Source: Pseudopithomyces maydicus (lineage: Eukaryota > Ascomycota > Dothideomycetes > Pleosporales > Didymosphaeriaceae). Taken from it: a stretch of 64,000 bases of DNA. Location of the stretch: contig JANTUC010000010.1 in assembly GCA_026873275.1 (NCBI GenBank), positions 992,001 to 1,056,000 on the forward strand, given 5' to 3'. Shown here one piece after another: positions 55,545 through 64,000 of this stretch. Made by a program: the position numbers and the translations under genes. Under the pieces are notes generated by a model, which saw only the letters and a list, made by a program, of their open reading frames with translations, was not told the DNA's origin and did not search any database. Positions within the stretch are counted from its first letter, which is position 1; every line of letters begins with the position of its first letter.

Positions 55545-57822
55545 ATGGCGGGTATCAAGCGAAAGTCTGCGGCTGCGGCCCAACCCGAAGTGAAGGCGAA
55601 GAGCAAGAAAGTCAAGGTCGACAAGCCGGCGAAACGATCGAGCGACAACGGCGCCACCAAAAAGGCTAAGAGCTCCAAAAAGGCGAAGCGCGACGAGGAC
55701 TCGGATGAGCTGATGGAGTCGGATACCAGCGAGGTGGAGAACGGCTTCTACGGATTTTCTGCAAAGGAAGCCGCCGACGAGGAAGACTCTGCCGACGAGG
55801 ACGGCTTCGTTGGCGACGCGCTCGACGCTGCACTGGACGATGAGGCCAAGAAGGACCGAAAGAAGGATAAGAAACAGCCCAAAAACTCCAGCACCGCTGA
55901 AGAGAAGTCCTCGGCCCTGGCAGGGCTGAACGGTAAGCATAGAGAACCCTGCGTGACGGCCTCCTGCTTATCCATTGACCAGCCACCTCGTCCCGAGAAG
56001 CCCATGCCAAACAGAAAGCACTGGCGAAAGAGCGCAAAGCGGCAAAGCCCAATGCGGAGATCATCGAACAATTGAAAGAGCTGTGGGAAAAGCTCAGGCT
56101 CAAGGCGAACGTGTCGGATCAAGAGCGTAAAGACCTGATCGATAGGACATTCGAGCTTGTCACCGGCAGGATCAAGGAGTTCGTCTTCAAACACGACTCT
56201 GTGCGCGTCATCCAGTCCGCGCTCAAATACACCCGATCCATGGATCAACGGCGGATCGTAGCTCGAGAGCTAAAGGGCGAGTTCAAGGGCTTGGCTGAAG
56301 GGAAATACGCAAAATTCCTGATTGCGAAGTTGCTGGAAAAAGGGTATGTATTCAGTCTACCCTGCCCCAGACAAGCGACAGACTGACACGCATTCCTAGC
56401 GATGCTGAAATTCGGGGCATGATCATCCAAGAGTTTTATGGGAACGTCCGCCGTTTGATAAATCACCCTGAAGCCTCGTGGATCCTGGACGATACATACA
56501 GACAAGTCGCGACACCATCACAGAAGGCGCGTCTCTTGCGAGAATGGTACGGCCCCGAATTCTCCATCAAAGGTTTGGGCGACGACAAAGATGCGGACAA
56601 CGCAGACTTGACCACGATTCTAGAGAAGTCGCCCGAGAAGCGAAAGCCCATCATGGATTATTTGGAACAGCAGATCAATGCGCTCATTCAAAAGAAACAG
56701 ACCGGCTTCACTATACTCCATGATGCTATGCTACAGTACTTCTTGACTTGCAAGCCCAACACGACCGAGGCAAGCGACTTCCTGGACCATTTGAAGCCGG
56801 ATCCTACATTGAAAGAAGGAGAAGAGGCAGACAACATCGATTTACTGAGGAATCTTGCATTCACAAAGCCTGGCTCGCGGCTTGTGTCCCTCGCTTTTGC
56901 TTATGGTGCGGCCAAGGATCGCAAGATTCTGCTGCGGCCATACAAGGATACGATCGAGACCATGGCGTACGACGTGAATGCTCACAATGTTCTGTTGGCC
57001 GCGATGGCCGTCACGGACGACACGAAACTCACATCCAAGTCGATATTCGGCGAGCTACTACCCGCGGCTGGAAGCGACCAGCTGGCCGAAAAGGTTCAGA
57101 ATCTGTCGACTGATGTCCGAGCACGCACTGTCCTTCTCTATCCCTTCGCATCTGATTCCAAATGGCTATTGGACCAGGAGGCACGCGAGCGACTGGCAGA
57201 GGTGTGCAAGATACGTGAGGTGACGTCAAAGAAAGATGCAGCCACAAGAAACCACGAGCTCGCGAAGAGCATCGAAACTCAGCTTCTCACTGTTGTCAGC
57301 GAACAGGCCCCCTATTATGCACAATCTGTTCCGGGGTTGCAATTCCTGGGTGAAGTGCTCGTTGGAGCGCCGGAAGTCGAGCCGAAGCTGCGACAAGAGG
57401 CATTGCAAAAGGTAGCAGGGCTTTCGCAAAGGATCATCGACGGAGGCGAGAACATTACCAGCCACGGCAAGAACATGCTCAAAACGCTGGTACAGGGCGG
57501 TAAGTTCGACCCCAAAGCGAAGAAGGTAGTGCCGGTCAACCCGCCACTGGGTTTCGCGGATCTCTTCTGGGACACTGTCAAGGCAGACGTGCTAGGCTGG
57601 GCGACTGGCGAGGGGTCTTTCGTCATTGTCGGCCTAGTGGAGTCTGAGAACTTTGAGCGAAAGGACGAAGTTCTGGGCGCGCTGAAGAAGGGCCGAAAGC
57701 AGCTCCAGGAGGCAGCTGGCCCTGCCAAGTCGGAGGCGAAGACGCAGAAGAAAGGAAAGAAGGGAGTGGCAGCGCAGAGCAGAGGAAACGCAGGAGCAAG
57801 GATATTGCTAGAGAAGTTGTAG
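55545..57822 (+). CDS. PUF6: Pumilio-family ribosome biogenesis protein PUF6
   Basis: join(55545..55932, 55983..56343, 56400..57822), 723 residues. Lys-rich and acidic N-terminus (MAGIKRKSAAAAQPEVKAKS) with likely nuclear localisation; then degenerate Puf repeats: LVTGRIKEFVFKHDSVRVIQ, GKYAKFLIAKLLEKG joined to DAEIRGMIIQEFYGNVRRLI; and the CPL domain, for example TGFTILHDAMLQYFLTCKPN and GSRLVSLAFAYGAAKDRKIL. The order and length match yeast Puf6 and human PUM3. Puf6 works in 60S assembly in the nucleolus and represses ASH1 mRNA in yeast. The end is basic (KKGKKGVAAQSRGNAGARIL). Introns of 50 and 56 nt. Its 3' end converges on the ankyrin gene 66 bp away. Confidence 0.93.
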
Positions 57823-57888
57823 ATGGCAGGGCTGATTGCTTGGGGCGTAAAGATTCCACAAATAGCATTTGACCTTGGTTTGTTGGCA

Positions 57889-58608
57889 TCATGATTGATT
57901 TTGTCTTACGGTGCTCGTCATCCTCCTCAGTCCAGCCTCCTCCTCACGCTGGGGGTTTTCGTGGGCACCCATGCCAGTGACAACGTCCGACACCAGCTCT
58001 CGCAGCTGCCTCTGGACCTCGTCGGTGTGGAAGTCGTCGCGCGCTGCGAGCTCTTCGATGCGCCTGCGAATCTCGGGGTCTGGGGCGTCGCCGGCGGCAT
58101 CTTCAGCCATGGTGCGGAGGTTGACGTGCAGGCCGTTGGGCAGGGTCGGGGTGGGATCGAGGCCTCCCTCGCCCCGCAGGCTCCTCAGGTACTGGCAGAC
58201 GTCGCTCGCCTCGCCCTCCTCCTCCGCAATCTTTTCTTCGGCCGTCTTGCCGTCGGCGTTGCGTATGCCGTGGTCGGCGCCCAGCTCCTCGACGAGGCAG
58301 CGCGCGACGTCGCCCGTCTCGGCTGCGAACAGCGGGGTCTCGCCGTCCTCGTCGAGCAGGTTGACATTGACCTTGTACTTTAGTATCAGCTCGCGCAGGA
58401 CGGGCAGCTGGTTGTAGGACACGGCAGCGTGGACGAGCGAGTAGCCGTGGGCATCCGACTGGGAGGCGAGCTGTGGGTGCTGGGCGAGCGAGGTGAGGAT
58501 GGAATCGGGGCGGGTGTCGATCAAATTCAGCAGCAGATCAATGGTGGGCGCGGGGAGCTGCTGCTGCTGCTGCTGCTGCTGTTGCTGCTGCTGGTGTGGC
58601 GAAGCCAT
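57889..58608 (-). CDS. Ankyrin-repeat protein with polyglutamine run
   Basis: Single exon of 239 residues. MASPH is followed by 12 consecutive Gln, then LPAPTIDLLLNLIDTRPDSI and two or three ankyrin repeats (DAHGYSLVHAAVSYNQLPVL, DEDGETPLFAAETGDVARCL, with GIRNADGKTAEEKIAEEEGE). The C-terminal half is charged and ends MTSTVRQNQS. The layout resembles small cytosolic ankyrin proteins such as yeast YCR051W; their role is unknown. Because the Gln run comes from CAG codons it can vary in length between strains. It lies tail to tail with PUF6 and head to head with the PAP2 gene. Confidence 0.85.
   Translation of the reverse strand: MASPHQQQQQQQQQQQQLPAPTIDLLLNLIDTRPDSILTSLAQHPQLASQSDAHGYSLVHAAVSYNQLPVLRELILKYKVNVNLLDEDGETPLFAAETGDVARCLVEELGADHGIRNADGKTAEEKIAEEEGEASDVCQYLRSLRGEGGLDPTPTLPNGLHVNLRTMAEDAAGDAPDPEIRRRIEELAARDDFHTDEVQRQLRELVSDVVTGMGAHENPQREEEAGLRRMTSTVRQNQS
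58558..58593 (-). repeat. CAG/CTG triplet repeat coding polyGln
   Basis: Twelve CAG/CAA codons, one CAA interruption, at the start of the ankyrin protein. Confidence 0.9.
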
Positions 58609-59421
58609 GGTGTCGGGCGTGACGCAAACGTACGCGCGGTATGCAATGCAGTACGTATGGACAGTACTGTAGGTAGAACCACTACCTACCTGGATGGACC
58701 GTAGCGAATATTTTTGGTGTTGTCCGAGTACTTACCTCCACCCGCCGCAGTGGTCCCCGCCTGGCCTAAGACGATCCCACTGTGGGGCCCTCGCATCAGC
58801 ACTCAGCACTCAGCACCCAGCACCCCAGCACTCAACATTCAGCATTCCGCATTTGGCCGTCAGCAGCAAAAGAGCATTGGTCTGCCCCCACACGGGCGAA
58901 TTCCAGCTGCGTCGGCGGCGGGCGAAGGGCCGTGCCGACGTGCCAATGGAGGCGGAGGCCCTCCGCTGTGTCAGCGTCATTCGCCTCCATCGCTCCAACC
59001 GCCCGGCCAAGCAAAGATGCGCGCAGCTCAGCCTCGAGCGGAACGTCAGAGCGCGGCCTTGGCTGTTGTCGCGTGCCTCTGGCCGATTCCTTTCTCCTAT
59101 GCTGACCTTCACAAGCACATACCCGTCACCGTGTCCGTGTCCGTAGCTCTTCTCGCTCTCCTCCCTCTCTTTGTCCCCTTCGTCCATTTTGCCTACCATG
59201 CTTCTCGCCCCTCGATAGATTCCACCACGTCCGCTCTTCTTCCTTGATGCACTAGCACGGCGCATACTAATACCACCGCTAAGAGTCTTGGGCGTCTCAC
59301 AACTCAGCAGCTGCCCAAACCCCGTCGTCTCGCTCAACACATAACACACGCGCGCCCACGCACACTTCGCTCCTCTACTTGTTTGCCCCGACGCTGCACG
59401 CGTGCGTGCTTTTAATCTCAG
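58609..59421. promoter_or_regulatory. Shared divergent region, ankyrin / PAP2
   Basis: 813 bp between divergent starts. A short imperfect tandem repeat of CAGCACT units lies at about 58797-58850. C-rich pyrimidine stretches near the PAP2 start. No gene called. Confidence 0.45.
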
Positions 59422-60661
59422 ATGGATTTCAAGTCCCTACACATGCCGTCAAAGCGGCTTATTTTATCGTATATATTCGACTGGATCGTCATCATGTGAG
59501 TCTTCAAGTGCCCAGCAACGACGTTTTGACGTCAACTGATGGCCCCGAAGTGCTATTGCCGCTGTTGGCGGAGGTTGGAACTACATACATCCCTTCAACC
59601 GCCCATTTTCCTTGGTCGACTTGAATATATCCTATCCTTTTAAACAGCATGAAACCATCCCAACATGGCTGTTGATGGTCATCGGACTCGTTATTCCCGC
59701 AATCGTCACCTTCTTGGTCTGTCTGATTTTCGTTCCCGGCCCGACTGCAAGGAGAGGGACCCCAAAGAGCTTGATATGGCGGAGAAAGTTTTGGGAGTGG
59801 AACACGGCTTGGATGGGCCTCGCCTTGTCGCTTGCCACGTCCTTTATGATCACACAGGGCATGAAGCTGCTCTTCGGAAAGCCACGACCCGATCTCCTCT
59901 CACGGTGCCGCCCTGATGTTGGACGCATCAATGACTTTACCGTCAACCAGCTCAACCGCCCATACAGCAACTACTGGGTACTGGTAACCTCCGCCATATG
60001 CACAAACACCGACCAAGACATCCTCCAAGACGGATTCAAATCCTTCCCCAGTGGTCATGCGAGCTTCTCCTGGGCCGGCCTACTCTATCTGTCCCTCTTC
60101 CTCGCCTCCAAATTTTCCGTCGCCATCCCCTTCCTCCCGTCCCGCCCCTTTAGCACCAATCCTGACCACTTCTCTGCAACCGCGCGTTCCAACCTCAAAA
60201 ACCGATCCCAACTCCTTCCGCTTAATGCCAAGGACTCAACCCTTTCCAGTCCCTCGTACGCTGACGATAGAGTCGTTCCGGACCGCTACCAGGCCGCTGC
60301 TCCTCCCGTTTACTCGCTCATTCTCATCCTCGTTCCCATCGGCACCGCTATTTACGTGTGTAGCACGCGCTTTACAGACTTCCGTCACTTTGGTTTCGAC
60401 CTCATCTTCGGTAGTTTGATTGGCATTACGACGGCCTGGTTTAGTTTCCGGTGGTACCACCTCCCCATCACACGGGGCGCCGGTTGGTCTTGGGGCCCGA
60501 GGAGCTACAAGAGAAGCTTCGGGATCGGGGTTGGTGTGGGGTCGTATGTAGGCACTGAAGGTTGGAGTCATTACGGAGCTAGTGAGACAGCGCCGAGGAA
60601 CGGGCACAGGGTGGACAGAGAGGGGATGGATGGGAGAGTGGAAGGTGAGCGTGCTGTGTAG
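59422..60661 (+). CDS. PAP2-family lipid phosphatase (Dpp1/Lpp1-like)
   Basis: join(59422..59495, 59551..60661), 394 residues, one 55-nt intron. Six hydrophobic segments form the usual membrane core. The three phosphatase signatures are complete: GKPRPDLLSRCRPD (KxxxxxxRP), FPSGHASFSW (PSGH) and STRFTDFRHFGFD (SRxxxxxHxxxD type, here TRFTDFRH..D). An Arg/Lys-rich loop and a glycine-rich tail (GIGVGVGSYVGTEG) close it. Members dephosphorylate phosphatidate, lysophosphatidate or diacylglycerol pyrophosphate, in vacuole or Golgi membranes. Which substrate is used here cannot be read off. The intron-spanning join restores IAAVGGGWNYIHPFNRPFSL, a conserved first-loop motif of fungal members. Confidence 0.92.
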
Positions 60662-61125
60662 CGCCACCAGGTGGGGCAATTCTGAGGTTTCTAGATGGGT
60701 GTTTGGTCGTTTGGGTCTGATCAGGAAAATGAACGATGCTGGCTTCGGCCTTGTACAAATCTTTAATTACTGTTTCCCTCTATCGAGAATGTACCTTGTT
60801 CTAGTATCCAGGGCGTCGGTTCATCATTTATTTATGTTCAGCCTTTTCGCCTGACAATGGCCATGCCTACTTTTTTTACTATATGGCTTAGTGTTTTGAA
60901 GAAATTCGGCCTTTGCATGAAAGGACATCTACTACGGCCCTGCAAGACAAAACTTGTCCTTTGCTTCTTTCGTGCAGGGCTCGCTCCAGCTTTGTACCTA
61001 CACTAGCGAACTGGGGCGAGCAGCTGCCGAGGTACGTGCACACGGGCCGCCGCTCTGGTCGCGCTTGGATGGTCCATCTCGAAATCTCTCACATTCGCAC
61101 AACAACATCGCGACTCCCCTCCGTC
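60662..61125. other. Intergenic spacer
   Basis: 464 bp, PAP2 3' flank and promoter of the zinc-finger gene. An in-frame ATG at 60913 would add 71 unconserved residues to the next gene and is not preferred. Confidence 0.5.
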
Positions 61126-61950
61126 ATGTCCGAGTACTGGAAATCGACACCCAAGTACTGGTGCAAGTTTTGCAAAGACTACGTCAAAGATACAAAATTC
61201 GAGCGACAGCAGCATGAAGCCACTGGACGCCACCAGTCCAACATCCAACGCTCGCTCAAGGGCCTCCACCGCGACCAGCAAAACCAAGAGCGCCAGAAGC
61301 AACGTGCGAGAGATGAAGTTGCACGGTTGAACGGACTCGTTCCCTCGTCTTCCTCGGCCGCCGTGAACGTGAACGCGCCAGCGAACCCGACCTTCGTGAA
61401 GACGGAAGAGAAGAAGGCTACACTGCAAGACCGCAGGAAACAATGGGAACAGCTTGCTGCCATGGGCATTGCGGTTCCGGACGAGGCGCGAGGCGAGATG
61501 GCGTTGAAGGGGGAATGGGCGGTCGTCAAGGAAGAAGTTGTAGGCGAGATTAACGAGCATGGGGAGTTCAAGGCGTTGAACAAAGGTGTTCGGAAGAGAA
61601 AAGTGGACGAGGAGGCGGTAGAGAGGGAGCTGGCAGGCGAGACGATCACGAAGAAGAAGGGGTGGGGTCAGACATACAAAACCTTGCCGGGCCGGAGCGG
61701 CGATGATGAGGATATCGAGGCCCTGTTCAAGAGACGGAAGACAGAGGTCAAGCACGAAGGACCTGGAATCAAGGCGGAAGTCAAGGAAGAGGCCAAGGAG
61801 GATGGTGTAAAGGGAGAGGAGGAGCCAAAGTCATTGTCGGACATACCCACTGCCGAGGAGGCCGCGGCCTTGGTCAAGACAGAAGCGGAGGCAGTTGATA
61901 CGCCGGCACCGACAGTCGTGTTCAAGAAGCGCAAAAAGATTGCGAAGTGA
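61126..61950 (+). CDS. U1-type zinc-finger splicing protein (WBP4/FBP21-like)
   Basis: Single exon of 274 residues beginning MSEYWKSTPKYWCKFCKDYV. The N-terminal matrin/U1-C-type finger is Cys13-x2-Cys16...His30-x5-His36 (KFERQQHEATGRHQSNIQ), a pattern shared by WBP4/FBP21 and related spliceosome proteins; the rest is charged, with coiled Lys/Glu stretches and a basic end (FKKRKKIAK) that should act as nuclear signal. A GWGQTYKTLPG element near residue 180 is reminiscent of the short conserved patch in fungal relatives. No WW domains are seen, unlike human WBP4. A role in the U2/B-complex stage of splicing is inferred from family, not proven. Confidence 0.8.
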   Translation: MSEYWKSTPKYWCKFCKDYVKDTKFERQQHEATGRHQSNIQRSLKGLHRDQQNQERQKQRARDEVARLNGLVPSSSSAAVNVNAPANPTFVKTEEKKATLQDRRKQWEQLAAMGIAVPDEARGEMALKGEWAVVKEEVVGEINEHGEFKALNKGVRKRKVDEEAVERELAGETITKKKGWGQTYKTLPGRSGDDEDIEALFKRRKTEVKHEGPGIKAEVKEEAKEDGVKGEEEPKSLSDIPTAEEAAALVKTEAEAVDTPAPTVVFKKRKKIAK

Positions 61951-62536
61951 AAGGCCTTCGGGACATGGACATCAGCATCGACATGTACACCACCCACCGA
62001 GTCTGGCGCAAATCCCAGATCAAGGGCCACAGCCCAAGCACCTGGGCGCTGCAGGAAAGGAGAGCCAAGAACGAACCATGGGCATGTAGGCAGGAACTCG
62101 CGGGCAGTTGGCGGACAACACATCTGGGCAACGACCCGCGCAAACCCCCTCACAGCCAGGAAACGTTGACCGGGGCTAGCCGGCGAGATTGGGTCGGGGG
62201 AGGAGGAAGTATCTACATAGCGGTGCTCGACATGAGCAGAATCCCACCTCATCCTCCCATGTGTCCATGATCCAAATCGTGTCGCTGTGACCACTGTCTG
62301 ATGTGAGGCTCCGTCGACCTTGGCGCGCGTAGATCGCCTAACCTGGGAACGTTTTGGATACCCTGGTTCAGCCTTGCAGCTGCTCGCCAAGCTGCTGCCC
62401 CGTCGCGTCGTCCAACACTCCCCACGCCCCAAACGAAGACACGCTCCCGACCGCTCGCTCCCCCGTTTCTGTGAATAGTTTTTCGCTTATGACTGCCTCT
62501 TAGCATGCACGAAATCTTTGCCTCAAACACGCGACC
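61951..62536. other. Intergenic spacer upstream of HIRA
   Basis: 586 bp containing the HIRA promoter. No further gene recognised. Confidence 0.5.
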
Positions 62537-64000
62537 ATGCATCTCGTGAAGCCGCTGTGGTTAAACCATCCTGGTATGTCCTCCGCCCATGCACCAAGCG
62601 CCAACCTCTCCCCTACCAAAGGCACGTTGTGCTGACCTGTCTTTCCACATACAGGTGATCTCAAAGAGTTTGAAGTATACAGTTGCCATGTTTCGCCAGA
62701 TGGATCACGTCTGGCGACGGCCGCCGGAGGTTCGTCTTCCTCACACCACGCGCACGCCCACGCGAAGCCCGCCTGCTATGCGCTGCCTCGTCGCCCCCGG
62801 ACTAACATTGAGCTGCAGACGGCTACGTACGCATATGGTCCATCGAAGCAATCCTGAATTCGCACGACCCCACCTACACCAAGCCCAGGCAGTTGGCCGC
62901 CCTGAGCCATCACTCAGGCACCGTCCACACCGTGCGCTTTTCCCCCAACGGAAAATACCTCGCGTCCGGCGCAGACGACAAGATCGTTTGCGTCTATACG
63001 CTCGACCCGAATGCACCGGCTCATGTAGCTTTTGGTGGGTCCCAGCGTCACAAGGAACATCGTGGGCTGCAGCTAACACGCGCGTCCAGGTTCTAACGAA
63101 GTGCCGCCCGTTGAGAATTGGAGGGTCATGCGCCGTCTTGTAGGCCATGACAATGATGTGCAGGATCTAGGTTGGGCATACGACTCGTCAGTTCTGGTGT
63201 CCGTAGGGCTGGATTCGAAGGTTGTAGTTTGGTCGGGGCATACGTTTGAGAAGCTCAAGACGTTGACATACCACAACAGCCATGTCAAAGGCATCACCTT
63301 TGATCCTGCCAATAAATACTTTGCGACCGCGAGCGACGACCGCACCATCAACGTATTCCGATTCAACTCTCCGGGCCCAAATGCTACAGCACAAGACCAG
63401 GTCAACAACTTCACCCGCGAGATCACCATATCCCAACCCTTCCAGACGTCGCCACTTACCACTTACTTCCGTCGTTGTTCTTGGTCGCCGGACGGCGCAC
63501 ACATAGCGGCTGCGAACGCCACAAACGGCCCCGTCAGCACCGCTGCCATCATAGCGCGCGGACAATGGGATGGGGATATAAGTTTGGTTGGCCATGAAGG
63601 ACCGGTCGAAGTGTGTGCCTTTTCCCCTAGGATGTTTCATCGAGATCCTCCTCAGATGAACCAAGACCCAAATGGCTTTCAACCACATAGCGTTACCGTC
63701 GTAGCGTGCGCAGGACAGGATAAGTGTCTTAGTGTCTGGAATACAAGCTATGCGCGACCATTCATGCTTACCCAAGAGCTCGCTTCGAAAACGATATCGG
63801 ACCTTGCGTGGGCACCGAATGGGGAGACATTGTTCGTGACTAGCCTGGACGGTAGCATTTTAACGCTGCTCTTTGAACCTGGGGAGCTGGGATATCCGGC
63901 AGCCATGTCCGAAAACGAAAAATCACTCTCCAAATATGGATCTGGGAGGAGAGCCGGTATCATTGAAGGCACAGACGCATTGCTTTTGGAAGAGAGCAGT
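62537..64000 (+). CDS. HIR1: Histone chaperone HIRA/Hir1, 3' end beyond window
   Basis: join(62537..62573, 62655..62729, 62819..63034, 63090..>64000). Exons give MHLVKPLWLNHP, then GDLKEFEVYSCHVSPDGSRL, DGYVRIWSIEAILNSHD and further WD40 blades (HHSGTVHTVRFSPNGKYLAS, GHDNDVQDLGWAYDSSVLVS, HVKGITFDPANKYFATASDD, LAWAPNGETLFVTSLDGSIL). The N-terminal sequence and blade order are those of HIRA/Hir1, which with its partners deposits H3-H4 outside replication and represses histone genes. The last visible codons (ALLLEESS) are still early after the propeller; the Hira C-terminal domain is outside the window. Introns of 81, 89 and 55 nt. The last exon is open to the edge. Confidence 0.93.

Overview
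The window is nuclear DNA of a filamentous ascomycete (Pezizomycotina; the gene set suggests a Dothideomycete, but I cannot fix the genus). The evidence is dense genes on both strands, many very short GT..AG introns (about 39-70 nt), an AflR-type Zn2Cys6 regulator, a HET-domain relic, and fungal housekeeping genes whose exon joins can be read directly. No bacterial, plasmid, phage or CRISPR features were seen.

Layout. 1-19.8 kb is compact and mostly housekeeping: a URC4 uracil-catabolism gene cut by the left edge, a WRAP53/Swt21-like WD40 protein, the mitochondrial S-adenosylmethionine carrier PET8, the NatA auxiliary subunit NAT1/NAA15, an Fpg DNA glycosylase, a secreted-type agmatinase-family ureohydrolase, a tocopherol-cyclase-like protein, elongation factor eEF1B (its 219-nt intron holds a probable U18 C/D snoRNA, as in yeast EFB1), mitochondrial Hsp78 and the meiotic MutS protein MSH5. 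19.8-29.4 kb is an unusual gene-poor, GC-rich block with one convincing gene, an AflR-like transcription factor, flanked by 4.8 kb and 3.3 kb without recognisable genes. 29.4-40.8 kb holds an MFS exporter, a bHLH regulator, the ribosome-biogenesis factor ERB1 and the spliceosomal DEAD-box helicase PRP5. 40.8-54 kb is looser and looks AT-richer: a secreted Ser/Thr-rich protein, methionine aminopeptidase 2, a short-chain dehydrogenase, an intron-containing tRNA-Leu(UAG), a 67-residue protein, a decayed HET gene and a secreted proline-rich repeat protein. 54-64 kb is compact again: PUF6, an ankyrin protein with a polyglutamine run, a PAP2 lipid phosphatase, a U1-type zinc-finger (WBP4-like) protein and the histone chaperone HIRA, cut by the right edge.

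How the genes relate. There is no biosynthetic cluster. The common theme is RNA and translation: ERB1, PUF6 and the U18 guide act in 60S ribosome assembly; PRP5 and the WBP4-like protein in splicing; eEF1B, NatA and MetAP2 in elongation and N-terminal processing of new proteins. Several gene pairs are divergent and share promoters (WD40/PET8, Fpg/ureohydrolase, eEF1B/HSP78, ERB1/PRP5, ankyrin/PAP2).

A quality point matters to any reader. At least five otherwise intact genes (NAT1, Fpg, the tocopherol-cyclase-like gene, the bHLH gene, PRP5) lose frame at or next to a homopolymer run in a way that one additional base would repair. I read these as probable undercalled homopolymers rather than five independent pseudogenes. 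Exon joins given below were worked out by hand from splice sites and family motifs.
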